64,000 nt of DNA. Source: Amycolatopsis sp. FDAARGOS 1241 (GTDB lineage: Bacteria; Actinomycetota; Actinomycetes; Mycobacteriales; Pseudonocardiaceae). Positions 54,003-62,881 of this stretch are shown here, piece after piece (position 1 is the first letter of the stretch; each line of letters begins with the position of its first letter). The DNA is taken from positions 5,270,001 to 5,334,000 of the forward strand of contig NZ_CP069526.1 of the NCBI RefSeq assembly GCF_016889705.1. The letters run 5' to 3'. Under the pieces are notes generated by a model. It saw nothing but the letters and a program-made list of their open reading frames with translations, did no database searches and was not told the DNA's origin. The position numbers were made by a program, and so were the translations under genes.

Positions 54003-54416
54003 CTACACCTCAGTCAATACGTGCGTTGACGACCGGCTTGCGCGGACCCTGCGTCCAGAAGAGTCGTCGCGGAGCTGGTCGGTGATCAGCGGAAGTCCCC
54101 AACGGATCGCGAGGACAGTCTCGGCAGCGGCGAAGTGAGACTTCGCGTACTCGTCGCGGTGCCACTGGGTGGCCTGCGTGATCGCGCCCTCGGCCCGCCG
54201 CGTCGCCTCGGCGATGCAGGCCGCCAGACGAGGCTGCGAGACGCGTCGTTCCTCGGCCAGTTGGCGGCGGGCCTCGGCCGTACGTTCCGCGCCGGCCCGA
54301 GCCTCGGCAGCCTGCAGGGTCTCTTGTTCGAGCTCCTGGCGCAACTGCTGGATCTCCGCGGCGACGGACCGCTCGGCCTGGGCGTGGCGCGACCGGGCCT
54401 TTTTTCCGCGGGTCAC
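54003..54416 (-). CDS. Coiled-coil protein
   Basis: A 137-residue protein starting at a GTG, with a long Glu/Ala/Arg-rich heptad region (residues 13-95: SVAAEIQQLRQELEQETLQA and onward). Function unknown. A short frame ending DDVRAALEAFVTAVNSEDEE overlaps its start (GTGA), so an upstream gene probably existed. Similar in style to the next entry. Confidence 0.45.
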   Translation of the reverse strand: MTRGKKARSRHAQAERSVAAEIQQLRQELEQETLQAAEARAGAERTAEARRQLAEERRVSQPRLAACIAEATRRAEGAITQATQWHRDEYAKSHFAAAETVLAIRWGLPLITDQLRDDSSGRRVRASRSSTHVLTEV

Positions 54417-54545
54417 GACAAGACCTCCTCGTCTTCACTGTTCACCGCGGTCACGAAGGCCTCCAGCGCGGCCCGGACGTCGTCGTAGAACACGCGCTGC
54501 GCCGCGTGCACGCGGACGTGGATCGCCCTCCCCCAGCTCGGCGAC

Positions 54546-54764
54546 CTAGACCCGGATCAGCAGCCGCGATACCGCGACCATGAGCTCGTCGGCATCCACG
54601 CCGGCGCGGTCGATCTTGCGCCGGGCGCGGTCCATCTCCACCGACATCTCCGCATCACGATCGCGCCGGGTCTGGGCGATCTCGGCCTGCAGCCGACCCA
54701 GCTGGCGAGCTTGCTGTTCGTCGGCTTCACGCCGCGCGCGCAGTGCCTGCAGGTCGCGGCGCAA
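54546..54764 (-). CDS. Small coiled-coil protein
   Basis: 72 residues, nearly all predicted coiled coil (MRRDLQALRARREADEQQAR, then LQAEIAQTRRDRDAEMSVEM). No family recognised. It probably belongs to the same transcript as the coiled-coil gene at 54003. Confidence 0.4.
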   Translation of the reverse strand: MRRDLQALRARREADEQQARQLGRLQAEIAQTRRDRDAEMSVEMDRARRKIDRAGVDADELMVAVSRLLIRV

Positions 54765-55369
54765 CGCGTCACGTTCGGTGATGCCCCCGTCCTCACCTGC
54801 ACCACCGTGCCAGACAACTCCGCGCGGGGATCATGAACTGATCCGGGCACGCGGCCAGGTTCATACGATCAGCGCACACGGGACAAGGGCGTAACCCACC
54901 ACGGCAGGCCCTCGCGGGTCTCAGTGACGAACGTGTACCGCCAGGTCCCGAACTTGACTCTGTCGCGGACGAACCGGGGCCTGGTCAGACTTCATCGTCC
55001 TTGCCAAGACGGTGTCCACTGGGTCGTCGATGGCCAGTCGGACCGGGGAAGCGCTCCACACCGATGGGCTCGACAACCGGCGTGCGAGCACTTCTTAACG
55101 CTGTTGCGTTCGATCCACACACTGCTGCTGGGTTTCGCGGTGGTGGCCCTTCACCAACGGTGGTCGGACAGGCCGCCCTGCTCTTCCGCCGGATGTTGCG
55201 CGCAACCTCCGACGGAAGAGCCTCAAGCGATCGCCCCGGCAACCTCAGCAGCACGACCGGCCCGGGAACCGCCCGAACCGACCGTTCGAAGCCGCCGCAA
55301 CAGACTTGATCCGCGTGTCGGATCGGTCCTACTCTTCAGCGTCGATGACTGCCGAGGAGGACCAAACCA
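54765..55369. other. Intergenic, no gene recognised
   Basis: No open frame with a ribosome site or family resemblance. The stretch just before 55370 (CGAGGAGGACC) is the ribosome site of the aminopeptidase. Confidence 0.45.
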
Positions 55370-56797
55370 ATGCGAGTCGCCAACCGTAGCCGTGGCCGCT
55401 TGTTGACCATCTCCGGCGCACTGGCCGCCGGTCTGCTGGCCGCGACGAGCCCGCCGGCGGATGCGGCGCCGGCACGAGCACCCCTGTACTCCCCTGGTGC
55501 TCCAGGCGCCGGGGATCCGTATTTCCCCGACATGGGCAACGGCGGCTACGACGTCAGTCACTACGACATCCGGCTGGCGTTCGACCCCGAAACCAAAGCA
55601 ATCAACGCGACCACGACGATCCTCGCCACGGCCACACAGGATCTCTCCCGCTTCGACCTGGACTTCCAGAGACCGCTGAACATCAGCAGCCTCTCGGTGG
55701 ACGGCCGAAACGCCACCTACAGCCGCAGCGGTGCCCAGGAGTTGGTGATCACCCCGCCGCACGGTCTACGGAAGGGCAGCTCGTTCGTCGTCTCGGTGAG
55801 CTACGCCGGCGTCCCGCAGAAGATCGACGACCCCGCGCTGGGCGTCTCCGGCTGGGTCGCCACCAAGGACGGCGCGGTCGCGCTCAACCAGCCGATCGGT
55901 GCGGCGACCTACTACCCGGTGAACGACACCACCGACGACAAGGCGACCTACACCCAGACCATCACCGTCCCCACCGGACTCACGGTGCTGGCCAACGGCG
56001 AACCCGGGCCCACCACCACGCACGATCACCAGACCACCTTCCGCTGGACCATGACCCAGCCGATGGCCAGCGAGCTGAGCATGCTCGCGATCGGCAACTA
56101 CGACGTCACCCGCGGCGTGGCGGCCGGCGGCCTGCCGAACATCACCGCGATCGGCAAGTCGATCGACACCAAACCCGGTCAGGGCAAGGTGTTCAACGAG
56201 ACCACGGCGCAGGTCATCCAATGGGAATCCTCGATGTACGGGCGGTACCCGTTCGACTCGACCGGCGGCATCCTCGCCGACGTCGGCGTCCACTACGCCC
56301 TCGAGACGCAGAGCCGGCCGGTCTACGACCAGAGGACCAGCGAGGTCGACGGCGACCTGCTCGCCCACGAACTCGGCCACCAGTGGTTCGGCGACAGCCT
56401 CACTCCGGTGCACTGGTCGGACATCTGGCTCAACGAGGGCTTCGCGACCTACTCGGAGTGGCTGTACCAGGAGAAATTCAACAACGTCCCCGTGCAGCAG
56501 ACCTTCGCGCAGGCCTACGCCGACGAGAAGGACTGGAGCGGCGAAGTCGCCGACCCCGGACGCGATCACATCTTCGACGACCTCGTCTACAACCGCGGCG
56601 CGATGGCACTGCAGGCGCTGCGCATGAAGATCGGCGACCGCGCCTTCTTCGAAGTGCTCACGCAGTGGCCGACCGCTCACCGATACGGCAACGTCTCGAC
56701 GCGGCAATTCATCCAGTTCGTCGAGCAACTGACCCACCGCAACCTCGACTCGTTCTTCCAGGCCTGGCTCTACCAAGCGGGCAAGCCGGCACTCTGA
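55370..56797 (+). CDS. Secreted M1-family zinc aminopeptidase
   Basis: A 475-residue exported peptidase. A signal peptide is evident: basic RVANRSRGR, hydrophobic LLTISGALAAGLLAA, cleavage near ADAAPA. The zinc site HExxH-x18-E is His333, His337 and Glu356 in HELGHQWFG and NEGFATY. The GAMEN exopeptidase motif is not seen as such; the nearby ADVGVHYALETQ takes its place. Typical of actinobacterial extracellular M1 proteins. The start has GAGGAGG 10 bases upstream. It ends 40 bases before IS5 copy B. Confidence 0.9.
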   Translation: MRVANRSRGRLLTISGALAAGLLAATSPPADAAPARAPLYSPGAPGAGDPYFPDMGNGGYDVSHYDIRLAFDPETKAINATTTILATATQDLSRFDLDFQRPLNISSLSVDGRNATYSRSGAQELVITPPHGLRKGSSFVVSVSYAGVPQKIDDPALGVSGWVATKDGAVALNQPIGAATYYPVNDTTDDKATYTQTITVPTGLTVLANGEPGPTTTHDHQTTFRWTMTQPMASELSMLAIGNYDVTRGVAAGGLPNITAIGKSIDTKPGQGKVFNETTAQVIQWESSMYGRYPFDSTGGILADVGVHYALETQSRPVYDQRTSEVDGDLLAHELGHQWFGDSLTPVHWSDIWLNEGFATYSEWLYQEKFNNVPVQQTFAQAYADEKDWSGEVADPGRDHIFDDLVYNRGAMALQALRMKIGDRAFFEVLTQWPTAHRYGNVSTRQFIQFVEQLTHRNLDSFFQAWLYQAGKPAL

Positions 56798-56837
56798 CCA
56801 CGCCATGGACTACACCGACCGCGTCACGCTCGCCTAA

Positions 56838-57705
56838 GAGCGTGTCTCGTTTGGATCTTTCCCGCTGGGCTGCAATGATCTTGTACCGTGATCGACTCGC
56901 TGTCGCAACGGCTGGTGCCCGATGACTTGTGGGCGTTGGTGGAACCGCTGGTCCCGCCGGCAAAGGAGCGTCCGCAGGGTGGTGGTCGTGCGCGGACTGA
57001 TCCGCGGGCGGTGTTCACGGCGATCGTGTTCGTGTTGACCAGTGGTTGTGCGTGGCGGCACCTGCCGCCCTCGTTCGGGGTATCGGTGCCCACGGCGCAC
57101 CGGACGTTCACCGAATGGACCGAGGCCGGGCTGTGGCGGCAGTTGCATCAGGCAGTGCTGGACGAACTGGGCGGCCGGGGTTTGATCGACTGGTCTCGCG
57201 CGGTCCTCGACGGAGCATCCGTCAGGGCCAAAAGGGGGGCGGTCTGACCGGTCCGAGCCCGGTCGACCGCGGCAAACCGGGCTCGAAGATCCACGTACTG
57301 TCCGACGGGGCCGGGCTGCCCCTGACCGTCGCGATCTCCGCGGCCAACACTCACGACAGCCACGCGCTCAGACCTCTGGTCAACGCGCTGCCGCCGATCC
57401 GATCGCGCCGCGGACCGCGGCGCCGGAAACCGGCCAAACTCCACGCCGACAAGGCCTACGACATCCGCGCCCTGCGCGCCTGGCTGCGCCAGCGCGGGAT
57501 CGTCCCGCGCATCGCCCGCAAGGGCATCGAATCCGCCGAGAAACTCGGCAAACACCGGTGGGTGATCGAACGGTCCATCGCCTGGCTGACCGGCTACCGG
57601 CGACTGACCATCCGCTACGAACGCAAAGCCGGCCACTACCTCGGCTTCCTCACCCTCGCCGCCACCATCACCTGCCACAAGAAACTCGCCAAATGAGACA
57701 AGCTC
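56838..57705 (+). mobile_element. IS5-family insertion sequence, copy B
   Basis: 868 bases, same termini and length as copy A with only a few base differences (for example HADKAYDIRALR for HSDKAYDIPALR). Flanked by its own direct repeat TAA (56835-56837 and 57706-57708), showing an independent insertion. Confidence 0.9.
56888..57696 (+). CDS. IS5-family transposase made by -1 frameshift (copy B)
   Basis: OrfA from GTG 56888 to 57247 and OrfB in the -1 frame to 57696, slip site AAAAGGGGGG at 57230-57239. DDE residues as in copy A. Confidence 0.88.
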
Positions 57706-57767
57706 TAAGGGATGTCTCATAACCCGGGGTCGGGCTGGCTGGGTCAGTAGTTGATCCGGTCGGTGTG

Positions 57768-58300
57768 GTGCAGGTGATCACAACGTCGCGGCCGGAGTGG
57801 ATTGCCCCGTTCACCGGGCGGGAACCGGCTCAGCTCCGCAAGCCGATACGGCTGGTCGCCAAGCGGGGCGGAAACGAGATCGCGGACGGACGGCCGGGCC
57901 GGCAGTGGGCATTGCCCCTGGCAGACCGGGTTCTGCTGGTCGCGACCTATTGGCGGACGAACCTGACCATGCGCCAGATCGGCCCGCTGTTCGGGCATCG
58001 CACTCCGCCGCGCACCGGGGGAAGCGACACGATCGACTCACTGCTGGCGCCTGGCCCCGGTCCGCACACGCCGGATCGATGCGGTCGCGGTCGTCGACGG
58101 CACTCTGGCCCCGACCCGCGATCACCGGCTGACCACCCCGTCGAAGAACTACCGCTACCCCACCACCGTGCAGGTCGCCATCGACGCCACGCCGAGACCA
58201 GATTCATGATCGCCACCGGCAATCCGCAACCGGGCAGCCGCAACGACTGCACCGCCTACCACGACCGACGTCGGCTGGGAACAGACCAAGAACACCACCG
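57768..58300 (+). pseudogene. Decayed DDE transposase of a different IS5-like type
   Basis: Pieces in three frames read RPEWIAPFTGREPAQLRKPI, VLLVATYWRTNLTMRQIGPL, then IDAVAVVDGTLAPTRDHRLT and TTVQVAIDATPRP. The order, with VVDGTLAP holding the first aspartate, is that of a DDE_Tnp_4-type transposase. The GGGATGTCTCATAACCC start at 57709 may be its terminal repeat. Confidence 0.6.
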
Positions 58301-58489
58301 TCGCCTGGGGTCATGGCGTGCGCGCGACGTGGCTGCTGATCATCCAGCCCGGCGTCACCGCCGCCGACGAGCAGCCGCTGCCGCGCACCTTCCGCCGCCG
58401 GGCCGAGCCGAGGGCTACAACCCGAACGCCGTGCGCGTCCTGCGGATCCACGATCGCGCCGACACCCCGCAGCGCGAGCAGCACGCCGA

Positions 58490-58675
58490 ACGCAGCAGTG
58501 GTACGTCGTCGTCAACGACGAGGAGCAGTACTCCATCTGGCCCGCGGGCCGCGAGGTGCCGGCCGGCTGGCGGTCCGTGAGCGAGGCGGGCGAGAAGGAC
58601 GCGTGCCTCGGCTACATCGACCGCACCTGGGTCGACATGCGACCGCTGAGCCTGCGGCAGGCGATGGCCCGGTAG
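58490..58675 (+). pseudogene. MbtH-like protein, N-terminus missing
   Basis: [40 protein letters not shown] and [15 protein letters not shown] are the full MbtH core, including its three conserved tryptophans. No ATG or GTG lies in the right place upstream, so the start is lost. MbtH proteins activate NRPS adenylation domains. No NRPS lies in the window. Confidence 0.75.
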
Positions 58676-58709
58676 GACTGACGCGGCACCGGACTAGGAA
58701 GGGACGCAC

Positions 58710-60119
58710 CTGTCCGATCGGGAACCGGATCCGACAGGCCCGGCGCTGACCGGCAGGCTCGCGGCAGGTCCGAACGAGATCCTCCACCGGGAGGTCCTCG
58801 AACCGCAGTTCCGGTACGAGGTGGCGAACCTGCTGCCCGGCTACGTCGCCATCGAGCAAGTGCTGGTGCTGGAGTACGCCCGAATGGGACTGATCTCCGA
58901 CGACGAGCGTCGCGCGCTGGGCGCGGCGCCGCCCACGGTCACCGCCGACGCCGTGGCACCCGAGCCGGAGGAGAATTTCTCCGACATCGCGTTCGCCCTC
59001 GAACGGCACGTCGGAGCCGCGCTGCCCGCCCCCGTCACCGCCTGGCACGTGAACCGCAACCGCAACGACTGCAGGCGACCGCCCAGGTGATGTTCGCCCG
59101 CGACCAGGTCCTGGAGATCGTGGGCTTCTGCTGGCCACGGAAGCCGCCGTCCGAAGCCTGGCAGCCCGCACGACGGACCTGCCGATGCCCGGCTACCCCC
59201 ACCTGCAGGCCGCTCAGCTCATCACGCCCGGCTTCTACCTCACCGCTGCCTCCCAGCAGCTCCTGCACAGTGCGGGAGCACCTACGACGGTATCGACGGG
59301 TGCCCGCTCGGCGCCGGCGCCATGTCGGGGCAGGAGCTCGCCTGGGACCTGCCGCGAATGGCGGCACTGCTCGGTTTCCAGCGGCCGTGCGCGCACGCGC
59401 TGTCCGCCGTGGCCGGCCGCGGCTGGGCGGCGGAGGTCACCGCGGAGCTGTCGCTGACCGGGAGCGCGCTGAGCCGGTTCGTCACCGACCTGATGACGTG
59501 GGGTGGGCAGGAATACGGCTTCATCGAGCTGCCGGACGAGCTCTCCGGCATCTCCTCGGCGATGCCGCAGAAGAAGAACTACCCGGTGCTGGAACGGATC
59601 CGTGGGATGACCGCCCACCTGAGCGGCTACCGCTTCGACGTGCTGCTGGCGCAACCCGCCACCCCGTTCGCCAACATGGTGGAAGTGTCCGAGGAGGCCG
59701 ACCGGCACGTGGCCACGGCACTGGCGACGGCGTCGACGATGCTGCGGCTGCTCACGTTCGTGGTCGAGAACCTCCAGTTCCGGGCGGAGCCGATGCGCGC
59801 GGCCTGCGCCCGGGAGTTCATGGGCGGCTTCACCCTCGCCAACCGGCTCTGCCTGCGCGACGCCATCCCCTGGCGGGAAGCCCAGGTGGTCGCCGGTAGG
59901 TACATTGTGGACGCACTCGACCGCGGCCTCGCGCCCGCCGACATCGATCCCGCGGCCCAGGCCAAGGTCGCTGCCGAACGGGGTGGCCGGTCACCGATCC
60001 GTGCCCGGACCCTGGCCGGAGTCTTCGACGTGGATGCCGCTCTGCACGAGAAGATCACCCCTGGCTCCACGGCGAGCGACGCGGTGAAGGCCGTTTTCTC
60101 CTCGAGCAGGAAGCCGTGA
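58710..60119 (+). pseudogene. Argininosuccinate-lyase-like enzyme with several frameshifts
   Basis: Family sequence starts at a CTG (LSDREPDPTGPALTGRLAAG) behind AGGAAGGGA, suggesting a mutated ATG. Frames change after WHVNRNRND (59070), within the ATEAAVRSLA region (59130) and near 59280. From 59322 one clean frame carries the fumarase-superfamily signature SSAMPQKKNYPVLERIRG and an intact C-terminus. ArgH-like lyases of secondary metabolism split N-substituted aspartates to fumarate. A 30-codon GTG frame overlaps the stop (60116-60208). Beside MbtH and an SbnA-like piece it looks like a relic of diamino-acid synthesis. Confidence 0.7.
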
Positions 60120-60269
60120 GCGAACGGCTCACCGCTCGCCGCGAAGCCCACCTCGCCAGGGTCGGCGGCGCGCTGAGGCGGCTCGCTGATCTCGTGACCG
60201 CGTCCTGATGCCGACCCTGGGAAATGCCCCCACCACAACGCCCCTCAAGCGAGCAGAGGAAAGAAGCCG

Positions 60270-60630
60270 ATGCTTTTCTCCGGCATGATCGACGCCATTG
60301 GGCACACCCCCTGGGTCCGGTTGGACCTGCCGACGGCCCCCGGGGTCGAGGTCTACGCGAAACTGGAGCTGCAGAACCCGTTCGGGATGAAGGATCGCGT
60401 CGCGCGGAAGATCATCCTCGAAGCCAAGCGGACCGGGATGCTCGCCGATGGCGCGCACATCGTGGAGAGCTCGTCCGGGACGATGGCGCTCGGGGTCCTC
60501 CTCGTCGGTACCTCCCTCGGGCACCCCGTGCACATCGTCACCGACCCGCGCATCGACGAGATCACCCTGGCCAAGCTGCGCAGCCTCGGCGCCGAGGTGG
60601 ACGTGGTGCCGAAGATGACGGCGCACGGCT
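60270..60630 (+). pseudogene. Cysteine-synthase-like (SbnA-type) PLP enzyme, N-terminal fragment
   Basis: MLFSGMIDAIGHTPWVRLDL opens a fold-type II PLP enzyme. The PLP lysine block is LELQNPFGMKDRVA and the phosphate/substrate loop VESSSGTMALGV. It ends at KLRSLGAEVDVVPKMTAHGWQGA, roughly 120 of ~330 residues, and is joined to a peptidase fragment. Confidence 0.75.
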
Positions 60631-60631
60631 G

Positions 60632-60782
60632 GCAAGGTGCCCTATGTGGACGGAGTGGAGAACCCCACGGAGAACTTCGGCGACATCGGTCGGGAGCTGG
60701 TCCGAGACCGTCTCTCCGACAGCGAGATCGCGCCGTGCTGGGCGCCGACATCCAGCGGGTGATGAAGGAAGTCGGAGCATGA
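60632..60782 (+). pseudogene. C-terminal fragment of an M19 membrane dipeptidase-type protein
   Basis: In one frame VPYVDGVENPTENFGDIGRE, LVRDRLSDSEIA, then in the next VLGADIQRVMKEVGA. This matches the end of renal-dipeptidase-family proteins (YPDGLENP..., SDEDI..ILGGN..RV). A deletion fused it behind the SbnA-like piece. Confidence 0.5.
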
Positions 60783-60785
60783 CCG

Positions 60786-60813
60786 CTGCGCCCGGCCGGA
60801 TCGCCGGGCGCAG
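60786..60813. terminator. Hairpin between convergent genes
   Basis: Perfect 11-base stem CTGCGCCCGGC / GCCGGGCGCAG, 6-base loop, between the dipeptidase relic and the end of ilvD. Confidence 0.6.
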
Positions 60814-60824
60814 TCCTGACTGAG

Positions 60825-62522
60825 TTACCCGCAGACAGCGCCCTGGGAGGCCGAGCCGACGAGCCTGGAGTACTTGGCCAGCACGCCGCGAGTGTAGCGG
60901 GCGGGCAGTGGCGTCCAGCCCGCGCGGCGGGCCGCCAGCTCGGCGGCATCCACGCCGAGGTCCAGCATGCCGGTCGCGACGTCGAGGGTGACGGGATCGC
61001 CATCGCGGACGAAGGCGATCGGCCCGCCGTCGGCTGCCTCCGGGGCGACATGGCCGACGCACAAGCCAGTCGTGCCACCGGAGAAACGGCCGTCGGTGAG
61101 CAGCAGGACGTCCTTGCCGAGCCCCGCGCCCTTGATCGCCGCGGTGATGGCGAGCATCTCCCGCATCCCCGGCCCGCCCTTGGGGCCCTCATAGCGGATC
61201 ACGACGACGTCGCCCGCGATGATCGTGCCGTCCTCCAGCGCGTCCATCGCGGCGCGTTCGCGATCGAACACCCGGGCGGTGCCGGTGAACACGTCCGAGT
61301 CGAAACCGGCGGACTTCACGACCGCGCCGTCCGGCGCCAGGGAACCACGCAGGATCGTGATTCCGCCGGTCGGGTGGATCGGCGAGGCCATCGCGCGCAG
61401 CACCGTGCCGTCCGGGTCCGGCGGCGCGACCTCGGCCAGGTTCTCGGCGACCGTGCACCCGGTCACGGTCAGGCAATCGCCGTGCAGAAGATCCGCTTCC
61501 AGCAACGCTTTCATCACCACGGGCACGCCGCCGATGCGGTCGACGTCGGTCATCACATGCCGTCCGAACGGTTTCACGTCGGCCAGGTGCGGCACCCGCG
61601 CACCGATCCGCGTGAAGTCGTCCAGGCTGAGCGGTACCTCCGCCTCGTGCGCGATGGCGAGCAGGTGCAGCACCGCGTTGGTGGAACCGCCGAACGCCAT
61701 CACCACGGCAATCGCGTTCTCGAACGCCTTTCGGGTCATGATCTGCCGAGCGGTGATCCCCTTGCGCAGCATCTCGACCACCGCCTGACCGGACCGCCGC
61801 GCGAACCCGTCACGCCGCCGGTCCGTCGCCGGCGGAGCCGCGCTGCCGGGCAGCGACATACCCAGTGCCTCGGCCGCACTGGCCATCGTGTTCGCCGTGT
61901 ACATCCCGCCACAGGCGCCTTCGCCGGGGCAGATGGCGCGCTCGATCAGTCCGACGTCCGCGCGGCTCATCAGGCCCCTGGCGCAGGCACCGACTGCCTC
62001 GAACGCGTCGATGATCGTGACTTCGCGCTCGCCGCCGTCCGACAGCCTGACCCGGCCGGGCAGGATCGAACCGGCATAGAGGAACACGCTGGCGAGGTCG
62101 AGCCGGGCGGCCGCCATCAGCATTCCGGGCAGCGACTTGTCACAGCCGGCCAGCAGCACCGAGCCGTCCAGCCGCTCAGCCTGCATCACGGTCTCCACAC
62201 TGTCCGCGATCACCTCACGCGACACCAGGGAGAAGTGCATGCCCTCGTGGCCCATCGAGATACCATCGGACACCGAGATCGTGCCGAACTCCAGCGGGTA
62301 GCCACCCGCGGCGTGCACGCCGTCCTTGCTTGCCTTCGCCAGCCGGTCCAGTGACAGGTTGCACGGCGTGATCTCGTTCCACGAAGAAGCGACACCGATC
62401 TGGGGCTTCACCCAGTCGTCGTCACCCATGCCCACGGCCCGCAGCATCCCGCGCGAGGCGGTGCGCTCCAGGCCGTCCGTGACGTCGCGACTGCGCGGCT
62501 TGATGTCCGGAGTCTCGTCCAT
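60825..62522 (-). CDS. ilvD: Dihydroxy-acid dehydratase
   Basis: A 565-residue dehydratase of branched-chain amino acid synthesis (2,3-dihydroxy-isovalerate to 2-oxoisovalerate), cytosolic, with an Fe-S cluster. Conserved blocks: [17 protein letters not shown], the cluster cysteine regions [13 protein letters not shown] and [14 protein letters not shown], and [15 protein letters not shown]. Full length and uninterrupted, in contrast to the relics on both sides. It stands alone, so it may be a second copy apart from the ilv operon. Confidence 0.93.
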   Translation of the reverse strand: MDETPDIKPRSRDVTDGLERTASRGMLRAVGMGDDDWVKPQIGVASSWNEITPCNLSLDRLAKASKDGVHAAGGYPLEFGTISVSDGISMGHEGMHFSLVSREVIADSVETVMQAERLDGSVLLAGCDKSLPGMLMAAARLDLASVFLYAGSILPGRVRLSDGGEREVTIIDAFEAVGACARGLMSRADVGLIERAICPGEGACGGMYTANTMASAAEALGMSLPGSAAPPATDRRRDGFARRSGQAVVEMLRKGITARQIMTRKAFENAIAVVMAFGGSTNAVLHLLAIAHEAEVPLSLDDFTRIGARVPHLADVKPFGRHVMTDVDRIGGVPVVMKALLEADLLHGDCLTVTGCTVAENLAEVAPPDPDGTVLRAMASPIHPTGGITILRGSLAPDGAVVKSAGFDSDVFTGTARVFDRERAAMDALEDGTIIAGDVVVIRYEGPKGGPGMREMLAITAAIKGAGLGKDVLLLTDGRFSGGTTGLCVGHVAPEAADGGPIAFVRDGDPVTLDVATGMLDLGVDAAELAARRAGWTPLPARYTRGVLAKYSRLVGSASQGAVCG

Positions 62523-62589
62523 GAACGGAGCCTAGCGGTCCACTGCCACGAGGAGTACCAAAGACTTGTCACGGATGACAAACCATTCC

Positions 62590-62784
62590 GGCTTATCCGC
62601 GGGGCGCTGCCGCATATGTACAAGCAGGGCTGGGGACGCATCGTCAACATCTCTTCGGTGCGCGATCAAGCGGTTCATGGAACCGGATGAGATCGCCGAA
62701 CTGGTCCTGTACCTGATTGGCCCGCAGGCTTCGTTCATCACTGGCGCCTCGCTGTCCATCGACGGCGGATGGACCGCGCACTGA
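62590..62784 (+). pseudogene. Short-chain dehydrogenase fragment with internal deletion
   Basis: IRGALPHMYKQGWGRIVNIS is the middle of an SDR (3-hydroxybutyrate-dehydrogenase type), and after a shift RFMEPDEIAELVLYLIGPQA with ITGASLSIDGGWTAH is its C-terminus. The catalytic Tyr-x3-Lys segment between them is gone. Confidence 0.7.
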
Positions 62785-62881
62785 CAAGGCGAGTACGCCG
62801 ATCCGAACACCATCGAGGATGGAAAACGCGCTCATGAACGCGGCGGCCCGCGCGGTGCTGGCCTCGTGGATGCTGCCGGTG

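Noticed and set aside
44549..57708. Composite transposon bounded by the two IS5 copies
   Set aside because: Each copy has its own matching 3-base target repeat (TTA and TAA), showing separate insertions; a composite would share the outer repeat.
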